Shown: positions 6,356-15,724 of the stretch, one piece after another | Position numbering within the stretch: position 1 is the stretch's first letter | How the letters are laid out: each line of letters opens with the position of its first letter | NCBI RefSeq assembly: GCF_003460605.1 | Contig: NZ_QTVN01000006.1 | Coordinates: 1 to 64,000, forward strand | DNA length: 64,000 nt | Direction: 5' to 3' | Source: Ruminococcus sp. AF31-8BH | Lineage (GTDB): Bacteria; Bacillota; Clostridia; Lachnospirales; Lachnospiraceae | Program-made: the position numbers and the translations under genes | The notes under the pieces: model-generated | Seen by the model: the letters and a program-made list of their open reading frames with translations, nothing else | What the model was told of the DNA's origin: nothing | The model's database searches: none

Positions 6356-7699
6356 TTATATTTTTGAAATTTGTTTGATTTTTTGCACAAATCCTGCTAA
6401 TACAATCGGTACACATACAATCCATGTAATCGGCTCTGTCAGACAGATTCCCAGATATCCGATCATTCGTGAAAGCAGGAAAGCTCCTGCAAACTTTCCT
6501 ATTAGTTCTACTATGCTGGCAATTACAGGAAGTTTCTTATTTCCCAATGCCTGAAGGCAGTTTCTCATAATAAGTAAAATATTCAACACCGCATAAAACG
6601 GAACATTCCAATATAAATATTTCATAGATATTCCGATAACAATTGCATCTGTAGATCCGGTAAGTGCATAGATCAGTTGCCGACCGGCAATCAGCACAAT
6701 CATCAGTACAAGAACACTCCAGATAGTTCCGAGAAAAATGCTGGCTGAAACACCTTGTTTTATACGTTCCTTTTTTCTGGCACCATAATTCTGACTGACA
6801 AATGTTGCTGAAGATGTACATATCGTGCCAAGCGGAAGTATACACAGATCATGAAATTTTCTTGCGGCTGTATGGCCTGTAATAGTGGATGTGCCAAAGG
6901 AATTAATGCTTCCCTGTAATATAACCGTACCGATATTAGTCAGAACAAGCATCATCGCCATTGAAAATCCAGTAGTTAAAAGTTCAAGTAATATTGTCCA
7001 GTTGATGGTAAATTTACGAATATTTATATGCAGCAATGGACAGTATTTTGCTATATATATCAACAGGAAAAGTGCGGAAAATCCCTGTGCTATTACTGTT
7101 GCGAAGGCTGCTCCCCTTACTCCCATATTAAGTGTTTTCACAAAAAAGATATCAAGTATTACATTTAAAACAGATGCGATAATCAGTGCATACAGTGGAA
7201 TATAACTATTTCCAATTGCCCGGAGTATTGAAGACAAAAGATTGTATGCAAAAGTAACACAGCAAAACAGCATGATAACTGAAATATAGCTCTGAGATAA
7301 ATCTAAAATATCAACAGGTGTGTTTAGCAAACGAAGTAATGGTTTTAAAAATAGTATTGAGGCAATCGTCAGAATAACGGTTGTTATAATGGACAGGATA
7401 ATTGAAAATTGCACAGATTTTTGGAAATTATCCTGTTCATTTCCACCAAAATATCTTGCAATTATTATGCAGAAACCATTTGACATTCCATTGATAAATC
7501 CGATTACCAGACTGTAAATAGATGATGTTGCTCCAACTGCTGCCAGCGCATTATCTCCTAAAATATGTCCGATCACAGCCACGTCTACAACATTATAAAA
7601 CTGTTGAAACAGATTGCTGATAAAAATGGGAATTGTAAACACAAGAAGTACCCGTATTACTTTACCTTCCGTCATGTCCAAAGTAGCAGCTTTGTTCAT
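6356..7699 (-). CDS. MATE family efflux transporter
   Basis: A 447-residue membrane protein with about 12 hydrophobic segments. It begins MNKAATLDMTEGKVIRVLLV and has the MATE pattern FQQFYNVVDVAVIGHILGDN with ALAAVGATSS in the first repeat and a matching second half. MATE proteins export drugs or metabolites in exchange for Na+ or H+. The start at 7699 has GGAGGAAAACAG upstream. Gene order (AraC regulator divergently placed 160 bases away) suggests possible control by that regulator (inference). Substrate unknown. Confidence 0.9.
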   Translation of the reverse strand: MNKAATLDMTEGKVIRVLLVFTIPIFISNLFQQFYNVVDVAVIGHILGDNALAAVGATSSIYSLVIGFINGMSNGFCIIIARYFGGNEQDNFQKSVQFSIILSIITTVILTIASILFLKPLLRLLNTPVDILDLSQSYISVIMLFCCVTFAYNLLSSILRAIGNSYIPLYALIIASVLNVILDIFFVKTLNMGVRGAAFATVIAQGFSALFLLIYIAKYCPLLHINIRKFTINWTILLELLTTGFSMAMMLVLTNIGTVILQGSINSFGTSTITGHTAARKFHDLCILPLGTICTSSATFVSQNYGARKKERIKQGVSASIFLGTIWSVLVLMIVLIAGRQLIYALTGSTDAIVIGISMKYLYWNVPFYAVLNILLIMRNCLQALGNKKLPVIASIVELIGKFAGAFLLSRMIGYLGICLTEPITWIVCVPIVLAGFVQKIKQISKI

Positions 7700-7862
7700 A
7701 CCTGTTTTCCTCCAAATTTCAAATGGTATTTTAATCTCAACTTATGATTTTATTTTAAATATAGGTGGTCAGCCAGTCACTATCATTTCTTAATAATTGA
7801 GGTGGCGTTTTCTAATATCATGATATATAATTGGGACAGATTATAAAAAAGGAGTCCTTCTT

Positions 7863-8816
7863 ATGCGTAATAAATATATTGAACTCGCCATTAACAAACT
7901 GGGAATTGCTTTTAATTCTCTTGACCTGACCTTTCATCAGATGAATACCGGTGTGCCCGGAGATGTCACCTCTTACTGGCCTGGTCCGGATGATGAGGAT
8001 GTGCTGATATGCGTTTTCAAAGGGAAACAGATACATGAACCCTTTCACAGGCAGGATTTTTTCTTTATCAACTATGCATATAAGAACAGCTATCAGGCTT
8101 TATCCGAAAAATATAATAATCTGATCACAATAAACGAGGATGAATGCTATATCGGACAGCCTTACAGTGGGTATGCCCTACGTGCTGACAACAATGAAAA
8201 TGTGGTGATTATTGGTGTTCTTATCCGTAAAGATTCCTTTTTTCGGGAATATTTACCCACAGTATATACGGATTCTGCCCTTTTCCGTTTCTTTATCGAG
8301 CCACAGACCAATAAATTCTCAGACGAATATATCCATCTGCCTGTTACGAAAGACCATGCCATCCGCACAATCCTTGAACTTATGGTAGTAGAATATGCTG
8401 ACAAACAGGAAGATACCCAGCGTATATTAAAATCAATGCTCCAGACATTGTTACTTGAAATTGCTCGAAGATACCGAATAGAAAAGCACGGAGCAGATAC
8501 AAAGTCACTTACAGAACAGATTATAAACTATATGGGGGATCATTCTGATGTTGTCACCTTAAAGGATATTGCTGCACATTTTTCCTACCATCCAAACTAT
8601 ATTTCTACGCTTCTTCACAAAGAAACCGGCAGAAAATTCACAGAAATCCTGCTTGAAAAAAGAATGGAACGTGCAGTTCTTCTGATGAAAAATACATCCC
8701 TTTCACTTGAGGAAATCTCTGTACTTCTCGGTTACAGCAATCACAGTAACTTTTACAAAGCATTCAAAGAATATTACGGAATGCCCCCGAGAGAGTATCT
8801 GAAATCTATATCATAA
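7863..8816 (+). CDS. AraC family transcriptional regulator
   Basis: A 317-residue regulator. The C-terminal hundred residues form the two helix-turn-helix AraC domain (VTLKDIAAHFSYHPNYISTL, then LSLEEISVLLGYSNHSNFYK and a PREYLKS end). The N-terminal 200 residues are a sensor region I cannot assign to a ligand. The start at 7863 follows AAAGGAGTCC. It sits between a divergent MATE gene and a co-directional alcohol dehydrogenase/flavin reductase pair. Regulation of one or both is likely from position only. Confidence 0.9.
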   Translation: MRNKYIELAINKLGIAFNSLDLTFHQMNTGVPGDVTSYWPGPDDEDVLICVFKGKQIHEPFHRQDFFFINYAYKNSYQALSEKYNNLITINEDECYIGQPYSGYALRADNNENVVIIGVLIRKDSFFREYLPTVYTDSALFRFFIEPQTNKFSDEYIHLPVTKDHAIRTILELMVVEYADKQEDTQRILKSMLQTLLLEIARRYRIEKHGADTKSLTEQIINYMGDHSDVVTLKDIAAHFSYHPNYISTLLHKETGRKFTEILLEKRMERAVLLMKNTSLSLEEISVLLGYSNHSNFYKAFKEYYGMPPREYLKSIS

Positions 8817-8957
8817 TGTTCTGTCTCCAAAATATATATTAGAAATTACCACCATATTTATTAACATATAATAGTGTCCTCCCTGACAACATAATTATAT
8901 AATTACTTCAGATTCAGAGAGATTCTGGAAAATTCACTAAAACAGGAGGTACTGAAT

Positions 8958-10118
8958 ATGTATAATTTTAATTTCTACATGCCTACGAAAGTGCTTTTCG
9001 GTCCCGGAAAACTGAGTGAACTTCATAGTGAACAGCTTCCGGGCAAAAAGGCACTCATTGCAATTGGTGGTCAGTCCGTAAAAAAGTATGGATATCTTGA
9101 AACACTGGAAAAAGAATTAGATACTGCCGGTATCGAACATGTATTGTTTGAAGGCATCCGTCCTAATCCAACAGATATCAATGTCATGGATGGTGCAAAG
9201 GCTGTCCGTGAAAATGGCTGTGACTTTGTCATTGCTCTGGGTGGCGGTTCTATCATGGACTGTACAAAATGTATCGCACTGATGGCAGCAAATGACGGAA
9301 ACATCTGGGATTATTCTTTATCTGCAAGTGGCGGAAAGAAAACTCCGGCACATCCTGCCTTACCTATCGTATGTATTACAACTTCTGCCGGAACTGCAAG
9401 CGAGGTTGATATTGCTTCTGTTATTACCAATGATGAAACACAGGAAAAAACAGGCATTTTCTTCCCATCTATGTTCCCGACACTTTCTGTTGTTGACAGT
9501 AACTTGATGATGAGTGTTCCAGCAAAGCTTACTGCTTATCAGGGAATGGATGCCTTTTTCCACGCATCAGAAACGGTTGTAAATATCAACCACCATCCTA
9601 TGGCAGAAATGTTTGCTTTAAAAACCATAGAATATGTTGCAAAATATCTTCCAAGAGCAGTAAAAGACGGAAATGATAAAGAAGCCCGTGCATACATGGC
9701 TCTTGCAAATACTTTTGCAGGTTACTATATGATGTGTACTTCTGCCCACACTATGGAACATGTAATGGGCAGCTTCCATGACAACCTCATTCATGGTGCC
9801 GGTCTGATTGAAATTGCACACGCTTATTATGATTTCTTCGCCGAAAAGAAAGCTTCCGAAGAAAATATGATAAAAATGGCGGCTGCAATGGGTGTTGCCA
9901 ATCCTACAAGTGGAAAAGATTTTATTGCAGCTCTTGATAAACTTATTTCTGAGGTCGGATGCAGCGATCTTAAGATGAGCGATGATGGAATTACAAAGGA
10001 AGAATTACAGTTGTATCCTGCCAAGGTTCACGAAGTTTTAGGCGGTGATATTACTGCTGATCCGCTTCCTTTATCTGATGATGATTATCTTACAATTTTT
10101 GAAAACGCATGGAGGTAA
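8958..10118 (+). CDS. Iron-containing alcohol dehydrogenase
   Basis: A 386-residue group III alcohol dehydrogenase. The N-terminal Rossmann-like part has ALGGGSIMDCTKCIALMA, the nucleotide-binding signature. The metal-binding half has MDAFFHASE and AHTMEHVMGSFHDNLIHGAG, supplying the Asp and His ligands. Such enzymes reduce aldehydes to alcohols (or the reverse) with NAD(P)H during fermentation; the substrate is unclear, with butanol-type dehydrogenases the nearest look-alikes. The ATG follows AGGAGGTACTGAAT. The next gene, a flavin reductase, starts seven bases after the stop, so both are probably one operon. Confidence 0.93.
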   Translation: MYNFNFYMPTKVLFGPGKLSELHSEQLPGKKALIAIGGQSVKKYGYLETLEKELDTAGIEHVLFEGIRPNPTDINVMDGAKAVRENGCDFVIALGGGSIMDCTKCIALMAANDGNIWDYSLSASGGKKTPAHPALPIVCITTSAGTASEVDIASVITNDETQEKTGIFFPSMFPTLSVVDSNLMMSVPAKLTAYQGMDAFFHASETVVNINHHPMAEMFALKTIEYVAKYLPRAVKDGNDKEARAYMALANTFAGYYMMCTSAHTMEHVMGSFHDNLIHGAGLIEIAHAYYDFFAEKKASEENMIKMAAAMGVANPTSGKDFIAALDKLISEVGCSDLKMSDDGITKEELQLYPAKVHEVLGGDITADPLPLSDDDYLTIFENAWR

Positions 10119-10124
10119 AAATCA

Positions 10125-10616
10125 ATGAAAAAATTAGCATCTAATACTGTACTTTGTGTCCAGCCGCTCCCTCAGACAATCGTTTCCTGCAGGGACAAAG
10201 ATGGCAAAAACAATGCCTTGGTAGTTGGCTTCGTTGCCAATGTAAGCCTTGATCCGGTTATGGTAATGGTCGGCATCACACCTACAAGATATTCCCACCA
10301 TATAGTAAAGGAATCCGGCTGCTTTGTAATCAATTTCCCGAAAAAGAGCTATAAAAAAGAATATGGCTATCTTGGCTCAGCTTCTGGAAGAGATGAAGAT
10401 AAATTTGCAAAAGCCGACATCAAATGGGAAGATGCAACTTATGTAGATGCCCCTATCCTTACAGATTGTCCGGTAAGCATTGAGTGCAGTGTTGTAGACA
10501 GTACTATGCCGGGTACACATGAATTGTTCATCGGAAAGGTTGAAGCTATTCATGTAGATGAAGAATATCTGGATGCCAATGGCAATATTCTTTGGGATAA
10601 GATGGATTTGATGTAA
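10125..10616 (+). CDS. Flavin reductase family protein
   Basis: A 163-residue FMN-binding protein of the flavin reductase-like split-barrel family. Typical segments are ALVVGFVANVSLDPVMVMVG, TRYSHHIVKESGCFVINFP and LTDCPVSIECSVVD. Members reduce flavins with NAD(P)H or act as small flavoprotein electron carriers. Start ATG after GGAGGTAAAAATCA. It ends an operon with the alcohol dehydrogenase and is followed by a clear terminator. Pairing with a dehydrogenase suggests a redox role in the same pathway (inference). Confidence 0.88.
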   Translation: MKKLASNTVLCVQPLPQTIVSCRDKDGKNNALVVGFVANVSLDPVMVMVGITPTRYSHHIVKESGCFVINFPKKSYKKEYGYLGSASGRDEDKFAKADIKWEDATYVDAPILTDCPVSIECSVVDSTMPGTHELFIGKVEAIHVDEEYLDANGNILWDKMDLM

Positions 10617-10635
10617 AACATATTATTTTCTTATA

Positions 10636-10668
10636 AAACGGACAGCGTCATCTTTAGCTGTCCGTTTA
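10636..10668 (+). terminator. Rho-independent terminator after flavin reductase
   Basis: AAACGGACAGC (10636-10646) pairs with GCTGTCCGTTT (10656-10666), a 10-11 bp perfect stem. It ends the alcohol dehydrogenase/flavin reductase operon. Confidence 0.85.
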
Positions 10669-10671
10669 TCT

Positions 10672-10815
10672 TTAATAATGTCCTCGTTTTTCCCACCAGT
10701 CTTTCACATAGCATCTTATTCCGATATAAACCACATGCACCAGAAAAAGCAGTGCAATGAGATTTATCAGAAGGATAGATTTTATCCATTCTCCGAAGTA
10801 AATTAACTTGTTGTG
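10672..10815 (-). pseudogene. C-terminal fragment of a membrane protein
   Basis: On the minus strand an open frame of 47 codons, with no start codon, reads FGEWIKSILLINLIALLFLV and then HVVYIGIRCYVKDWWEKRGHY before a stop at 10672. It has one strong hydrophobic helix and a charged tail, like the end of a multi-pass membrane protein. Upstream (10816-10818) is a stop codon in frame. I cannot name the family. It is a leftover of a gene lost by deletion. Confidence 0.5.
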
Positions 10816-11083
10816 CTAGATAAAATAAATATAAAGAAACTTCAACAAAATGTGCTATCCTATTTGTAGGGAATACAACGAAAGGAGCACAGGTTTTCAC
10901 ATAATTTATTTGAAGTAGCACAATAGGTTAACTTAATGACATTGGATGAAATCCACTGCTTACGAAGGCTTAATCGTGAAGGCTCTCCTGAACGATTTAG
11001 CCGTAGTTAGCAGTTAGTTCACCGCTGTGCGTTCCAATATTCGGATGTGCAGATCGCGGGAATAGTTTTCAATAGCCAGCGGT
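10816..11083. other. Non-coding stretch with a weak hairpin and a degenerate MITE end
   Basis: No convincing gene. The segment 10958-11014 can fold (GGCTTAATCGT against ACGATTTAGCC, extended by CTGCTTACGA/TAGTTAGCAG). The segment 11047-11072 (GTGCAGATCGCGGGAATAGT) resembles the right end of the MITE family found elsewhere in this window. A 24-codon plus-strand frame at 10936 lacks a ribosome site. Confidence 0.4.
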
Positions 11084-11254
11084 CCCCAGGTGTGCCGGGA
11101 CAGACGGTTGGCGAATTTCGGGAATTTGGCGAGTAAGCGACAGGTGGGGATGCACTGTCTGAGCCCGATAGGGTGAGTTTGCTTCCCCACCTGTCAATAG
11201 GCGACGGAGCCAAATTCCCGAAATTCGTCATTGGCTGCCCCGGCACACCTGGGG
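11084..11254. repeat. 171-bp large imperfect palindrome
   Basis: Three nested perfect arm pairs lie in register: 11084-11099 with 11239-11254 (16 bp, CCCCAGGTGTGCCGGG), 11112-11130 with 11209-11227 (19 bp, CGAATTTCGGGAATTTGGC), and 11139-11150 with 11184-11195 (12 bp, GACAGGTGGGGA). The loop is 33 bases (11151-11183). No gene crosses it. It has the form of a mobile palindromic unit or a structured RNA, and no transposase gene is adjacent. Confidence 0.85.
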
Positions 11255-11357
11255 GAACGCGTCCGCCTTGATTCACTAAACTCCGCTTTAAGGAACATTT
11301 TCTACAAGTATACGTAATTTATTTTTTTGACGCAACCGAATATAATATCCTACTTTT

Positions 11358-13214
11358 CTACCAGCCAAACGCATCCCGAATCAGTGCCCCGGTTTCTCCG
11401 TCTATGTAAAACAGTTCCTGTTCATCCGGGGAGTCTTTCCACTGGTAAGGGCAGCGAAAGCTCCAGACAGGCCTGTAAGTGATTCCCTCTGCGGTTTCAT
11501 CAATATAATATTCCAGACAGATTTTTGTAACGGGAATCGTGGTGGATTCCGCTTCCTCCGCAGTGTCCTGTTCCGTGAAGAGACCAATTTTGCCCTCTTT
11601 TACATATTGTTCCACTGACTTCATAATTTCTTCCATAGAAAGCAAAGTAACTGCTTCTTCCTCTTTCACCTGAAGCGGAGACGGTATGTTGAAATAACAG
11701 TCTCCAGGCTCAGGGCCAAAGCCTGCTTTTCCCAGATAACCATGCTGGGAAAGTCCGCCCGCCGGTATTCCATTCAGCAGAATTTCTGTGTCGTAATAAT
11801 CATATCCTTCCGTCATATTGCTGATTGACTTCTTTACAGAAGTTCCTGTTAAATTGGCTCTGGAAAGCAGCTGATTTATAATGTTTAATTCCTCCTCTTC
11901 CGTATTGTTTCCTAAATCTCCCAGGTTTTTTTCACTTAAGCCATCACACTGTATCCTTCCGTCTGAAATGAATATCTGCAGTCCCTTTTCTTTATTTTCC
12001 CAGACCATTTTATCAGTCTTGGATTTTTCCCAGCCGTCTTCTCCGCCAAACCAGGCGCAGATTTCTTCCTCTGATACATTGCATTTTTCCAGAATTCCTT
12101 TCGAAACATCGGTGGTACTTCCGGTAATATCAGCCTCTATTGTAAGAGTTCCGGATTTTCCAGGCAGAGAAGCTGTTACATGGCTTTCCTTTACCTGTAA
12201 TACTGCTGTTTCCGGATCATATTTCTCATTTGCTTCCGCAGCATCTGAAGGATCTTCTGAATCTGTTGTTTCCTGTGTATTCTCATCCAGGGAATCCGAA
12301 ATGGGTTCTACTCCAGTATCTTCCGCCTGCAGCTTTCCTTCTTTTCTGTATTTTTCTATGATATCCCGTACTTCATCATTTAATGGAAGGGTTACGGTAA
12401 GGGTTTGCGGCGTATATCCTCTGTAAGCATCCTCCGCAGGCAGTGCATAAGCCAGCATTCCTTCTGAATCTGTAAAAGAACCAGTTTTAAAAATCTTTCT
12501 GTAAGCTTCATCATCTTTCCAGGTGTAATAGATTTTGCCGTTATAATCCGGATATGCCTGAATGGTCATGGAAAGCTCTACCTGGGAATCTTCTTTTAAT
12601 ATTTTCTCTGTCAATGCATCATCATACAGAGTAATGTGTCCATAATAGAGATCTTCCCCGTCTATCTTGTTCAAAGCTGCAAGCGCATCTTCTCCATTCA
12701 CTGTCGCATGGTCACGGCAGCTGATCGTATAGTTCTTCGCCTCCCTGGAAGGCTCTCCCAGAAAGCTTAAACCACTGCCATCAAAATACGCTTCTGTAAC
12801 AGACAGCATAGACTGGTTCCAATCCTTCTCCTTTGGAGTTATATGATAAGAAGTCACATCTTCCACATTTTCTGCATTTGAATCTGGTTCTGTGACAACC
12901 ATTTGAACAGCTTCCTGTTCTGTAACGCCCTGCTGTTCCAGTTCTTTGTGAAGCCATCCAAGTTTTGTTGCAAGTACGCCGGTGCTAACACCTAATATGG
13001 CAGCTACCGGAAGAAGAATACGGATTATTTTTTTCTTATTTCCTGAATTTTTGGATCTTCCTTTATCTGATTTTACAATTAGCTTCTTCGTGCTGCTCAT
13101 TCTCTCATCTGGAGAATCCAAAATTCCCTTCAGAACATCTTCCATAGCTCTATCAATATTGTCCGGTATCACAGTTTCTTCTTTTAAAATTTTTCTGATT
13201 TCTTTTTCATCCAT
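11358..13214 (-). CDS. Anti-sigma factor-like membrane protein (DUF4179-type N-terminus)
   Basis: A 618-residue protein in three parts. First comes a 70-residue cytoplasmic region starting MDEKEIRKILKEETVIPDNI. Next is one membrane helix (RILLPVAAILGVSTGVLATK). Last is a long extracellular domain with Asp/Glu/Ser-rich linkers. It follows an ECF sigma gene by five bases, and the layout fits an anti-sigma factor that holds the sigma at the membrane and senses something outside. The ATG at 13214 follows AGGAGGTGAGGAC. The extracellular part resembles uncharacterised Lachnospiraceae proteins; the signal is unknown. Confidence 0.75.
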   Translation of the reverse strand: MDEKEIRKILKEETVIPDNIDRAMEDVLKGILDSPDERMSSTKKLIVKSDKGRSKNSGNKKKIIRILLPVAAILGVSTGVLATKLGWLHKELEQQGVTEQEAVQMVVTEPDSNAENVEDVTSYHITPKEKDWNQSMLSVTEAYFDGSGLSFLGEPSREAKNYTISCRDHATVNGEDALAALNKIDGEDLYYGHITLYDDALTEKILKEDSQVELSMTIQAYPDYNGKIYYTWKDDEAYRKIFKTGSFTDSEGMLAYALPAEDAYRGYTPQTLTVTLPLNDEVRDIIEKYRKEGKLQAEDTGVEPISDSLDENTQETTDSEDPSDAAEANEKYDPETAVLQVKESHVTASLPGKSGTLTIEADITGSTTDVSKGILEKCNVSEEEICAWFGGEDGWEKSKTDKMVWENKEKGLQIFISDGRIQCDGLSEKNLGDLGNNTEEEELNIINQLLSRANLTGTSVKKSISNMTEGYDYYDTEILLNGIPAGGLSQHGYLGKAGFGPEPGDCYFNIPSPLQVKEEEAVTLLSMEEIMKSVEQYVKEGKIGLFTEQDTAEEAESTTIPVTKICLEYYIDETAEGITYRPVWSFRCPYQWKDSPDEQELFYIDGETGALIRDAFGW

Positions 13215-13219
13215 AGTCC

Positions 13220-13711
13220 TCACCTCCTGATCACCTTTTTTAATTTTGCTCTCGCCCTGGAAAGTTTGGTTGATACCGTATTGCTATTCATTTCAAGAAG
13301 AGCACTAATTTCCTTTACGGAAAATTCATCAAAATAATAGAGTTCCACGATTTTCCGGCTTTCTTCATCCAGACATAAAAGCAATTGTTTCCATTCGCAT
13401 AGATCCAGTTCTTCACAGTGTACCCCTTCTGCGAAATTATCCAGTTCCGTGTCATGGTTCTTTTGACGGAAAATGTCTTTACATTCATTTATCAGAATCC
13501 GCATCAGCCAGGTTTTAAAATATTTCACTTCTCTTAGCCCCTGTATATTCTCATAGCAGGACAGGATCGTATTTTGCAGGGCATCTGCAATGTCCTGTTC
13601 GTTCCGAAGATAAACCCAGGCAGCTTTATACAAGCTCTGCTTATTCATCCGAATCAATTGAACGAACGCCTCTTTATCTCCATTTTTAGCTGCTGTTACC
13701 AAAGCATCCAT
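13220..13711 (-). CDS. ECF-type RNA polymerase sigma factor
   Basis: A 163-residue sigma-70 family protein. Region 2 (EAFVQLIRMNKQSLYKAAWV, then RNEQDIADALQNTILSCYEN) binds the -10 element. Region 4 (DEFSVKEISALLEMNSNTVS, TKLSRARAKLKK) is the -35 binding helix-turn-helix. Start ATG at 13711 after AAGGGGGAATAAA; the frame extends to 13807 without a better start. The downstream gene encodes the likely anti-sigma partner. Target genes are not visible, and auto-regulation is usual for the family. Confidence 0.92.
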   Translation of the reverse strand: MDALVTAAKNGDKEAFVQLIRMNKQSLYKAAWVYLRNEQDIADALQNTILSCYENIQGLREVKYFKTWLMRILINECKDIFRQKNHDTELDNFAEGVHCEELDLCEWKQLLLCLDEESRKIVELYYFDEFSVKEISALLEMNSNTVSTKLSRARAKLKKVIRR

Positions 13712-13916
13712 TTTATTCCCCCTTTTCGTTTTTATAACTATTAGACTTGAAATATGGGAATTTGCTTTCAAAAATTTTTTATTTTTTACAAAACAAAACA
13801 CAGGCAATCGAAGCTTAACTGTCTGTGTCCTTTTTATATCTTTTCTGATGCTATAATTGTATCGTAATTATGAGTCAGTGTAAATTCATATTTATAAATG
13901 TAACTTACATTATTTG

Positions 13917-13964
13917 CCAAAAGAACCCCTGGAATCTATCCGAATGAACAGATACCAGAGGTTC
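13917..13964 (-). terminator. Terminator downstream of the permease fragment
   Basis: GAACCCCTGGAATCTAT (13923-13939) pairs imperfectly with AGATACCAGAGGTTC (13950-13964). On the minus strand the stem is followed by TTTT, placing it just after the permease fragment that ends at 13993. Confidence 0.6.
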
Positions 13965-13992
13965 CTCATCTCTTTTATTTCAATTTCACAAA

Positions 13993-14412
13993 TCAGCCTT
14001 TTACAGCACCTACCATAATTCCTTTTGAGAAATACTTCTGCATGAATGGATACAGTGCGAAGATTGGAAGGGATGCCATAGCCTGCGTCATGTCTGCTCC
14101 ACTGGATGCATTCTTCAGCTGTTCGGCAAGTCTCTGTGCCTCATTTAAGTAGTTGTACAGTAAATACTGTAAGGTTGTCAAGTTCTCGTTTGCACGGGTA
14201 TAAATATGATTGTCAAACCAGGAGTTCCACTGGCCAACCGCTACGAATACCACAACAGTTGCAATGATCGGCTTGCAGAGCGGAAGGACGATCTTGCAGA
14301 AACAGGTAAGATAGCCTGCTCCGTCCAGGCTGGCAGACTCTTCCAGTGCCGGAGGAAGCTGCTCAATGTAAGTCTTGATCAGAATCATATTATACGCGGA
14401 AATAGCCGTCCC
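13993..14412 (-). pseudogene. C-terminal half of a sugar ABC transporter permease (LplC/AraQ-like)
   Basis: About 140 residues survive: AISAYNMILIKTYIEQLPPA, then the ABC permease EAA loop (LEESASLDGAGYLTCFCKIVLP) and two more membrane segments ending GIMVGAVKG. Full-length relatives have about 290-300 residues and six helices. An in-frame stop just upstream of 14412 and a switch to unrelated sequence show that the 5' half is gone. No partner permease or binding-protein gene is nearby. It cannot form a working transporter. Confidence 0.8.
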
Positions 14413-14651
14413 TTATTCTGATTCAGGTAATTCTCCACCCGCTTCCACTGCTGCCCGGAAAATCCTCTGCTGTTTCCAATAATATCTACCATATCCGCAA
14501 GAATGATGTTAGGGGCAAAAATTCTTTTGCCCCTAACTTGATATCCACGAATTGCCCCGCAGCAAAGCATTTTTATTATAAGCAATATTCCCCAATACTT
14601 CAATAGCCTGGGAAAAAGCTGTGCAGTGTTTTTCCAGTGCCTCATTAAGAA
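14413..14651. other. Foreign junction segment with a perfect 12-bp hairpin
   Basis: This 239-base piece joins the truncated permease to the next gene. A perfect hairpin TTAGGGGCAAAA-ATTC-TTTTGCCCCTAA lies at 14509-14536. Short frames on the minus strand (for example IILADMVDIIGNSRGFSGQQ) do not match anything I recognise. It may be a scrap of an insertion element. Confidence 0.4.
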
Positions 14652-15494
14652 TTAAGAGGAAAGCTGTTTTTGTCTGCCTGCGACTGTAAAGCCGTATTCG
14701 GACCAGCCGTTTTCCCATTGGCCGCGGATGAGGTAAATCATTCCTTCCCGGGCATTTTTCAGGACAAAATTGCCGTCCTCGTCTGTTTCTATGGAAGCAG
14801 TCTCTCCTTCTTCCCCGGAAGCCTCTGTGCCCAGAAAATCTGCCGGATAGGCTATAGCAGTCACTTCCACTGGCTGTTCGTCAAAATACAGTTCCATGTC
14901 TGTGGCTTTCTCTATATTCATTATCGGAAGGTCTGACCACATTGTGACCTTGGAACTGTCTGCCGTTATGGTCTGGCTCACGCCCTCTTCGTCTGTGTAA
15001 GTCCAACTGTATCCTCCCTGCATGGTCACTGCGCTAATAACGCCGTAGGACTGGGTGTAGCCTACATTCAGACAGGGAAGCTGGGAAGAATCCCTTGGGG
15101 ACCAGATCTCGTCGATAATATCCTGATACTGGTCAGCGTCTGCAGGATCTCCCTGGCTGACAACTTTTATTCTGGTTACGCCGGGGTACTGGCCAGGATA
15201 GGATTCCAGCATAATGCCGTCGCCGTAAATATCCAGGAGGTTTCCCCTCTTCAGCTCCTGCCAGGTGATCTGCTTTCCGTTTTCATCCAGGATCGTGTCC
15301 GGCATGGTTATGGAAAAAACGTCGCCGTTGTTCTGGCCGATCATAAGGTGGTCATCGTCGCCAAGGGGAATATACATGGCACGAATGGGCGGCTCTTCCT
15401 TTTTCTCCAAATACTTCTGATAAAACCATGCGCCAGAGCCAATGGCAATAAGAACGACTAAGAGGACCGGGATCCAAAATTTTTTCGTTTTCAT
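14652..15494 (-). CDS. Membrane-anchored hypothetical protein, DUF3221-like segment
   Basis: A 280-residue protein with an N-terminal anchor (MKTKKFWIPVLLVVLIAIGS) and an extracellular remainder. Residues about 35-115 (IGQNNGDVFSITMPD, GDGIMLESYPGQYPGVTRIK) resemble the small beta-barrel DUF3221 domain with its ESYP motif. Residues 145-280 look like a second beta-rich domain ending GWSEYGFTVAGRQ. The start at 15494 follows GGAGGCGAAGCCCACAT. No operon partner is evident. A cell-surface or lipid-facing role is only a guess. Confidence 0.6.
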   Translation of the reverse strand: MKTKKFWIPVLLVVLIAIGSGAWFYQKYLEKKEEPPIRAMYIPLGDDDHLMIGQNNGDVFSITMPDTILDENGKQITWQELKRGNLLDIYGDGIMLESYPGQYPGVTRIKVVSQGDPADADQYQDIIDEIWSPRDSSQLPCLNVGYTQSYGVISAVTMQGGYSWTYTDEEGVSQTITADSSKVTMWSDLPIMNIEKATDMELYFDEQPVEVTAIAYPADFLGTEASGEEGETASIETDEDGNFVLKNAREGMIYLIRGQWENGWSEYGFTVAGRQKQLSS

Positions 15495-15629
15495 ATGTGG
15501 GCTTCGCCTCCTTGTGGATTTACATTTTGCATTGTCTATTATATGATTGATACTCTGGTATCATATTATGAATGTTATTCTAACATACTATGTATGCTTC
15601 TATGTAATTTCAAGATTGCGTGCACGCTA

Positions 15630-15722
15630 GAGCTTGTTTGAAAAATCATTCCTGCAATCTGCACGCCCCACTTTGCGGTATATTTCACCCGAATTCGGTT
15701 GTCGCAGCCCGCTACGGCTCAT
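15630..15722 (-). repeat. MITE family, half copy (reverse orientation)
   Basis: From GAGCTTGTTTGAAAAATCAT the sequence follows the right half of the 160-bp MITE in reverse orientation, up to the central GCCGTAGC palindrome (CCCGCTACGGC), where it breaks off. TA flanks the intact end (15628-15629). The break point lies next to the stop codon of the ATC hydrolase-like gene. Confidence 0.8.
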
Positions 15723-15724
15723 CT

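Noticed and set aside
10936..11010. 24-codon plus-strand frame in the gene-poor stretch
   Set aside because: No ribosome site; overlaps a potential hairpin; too short to support.
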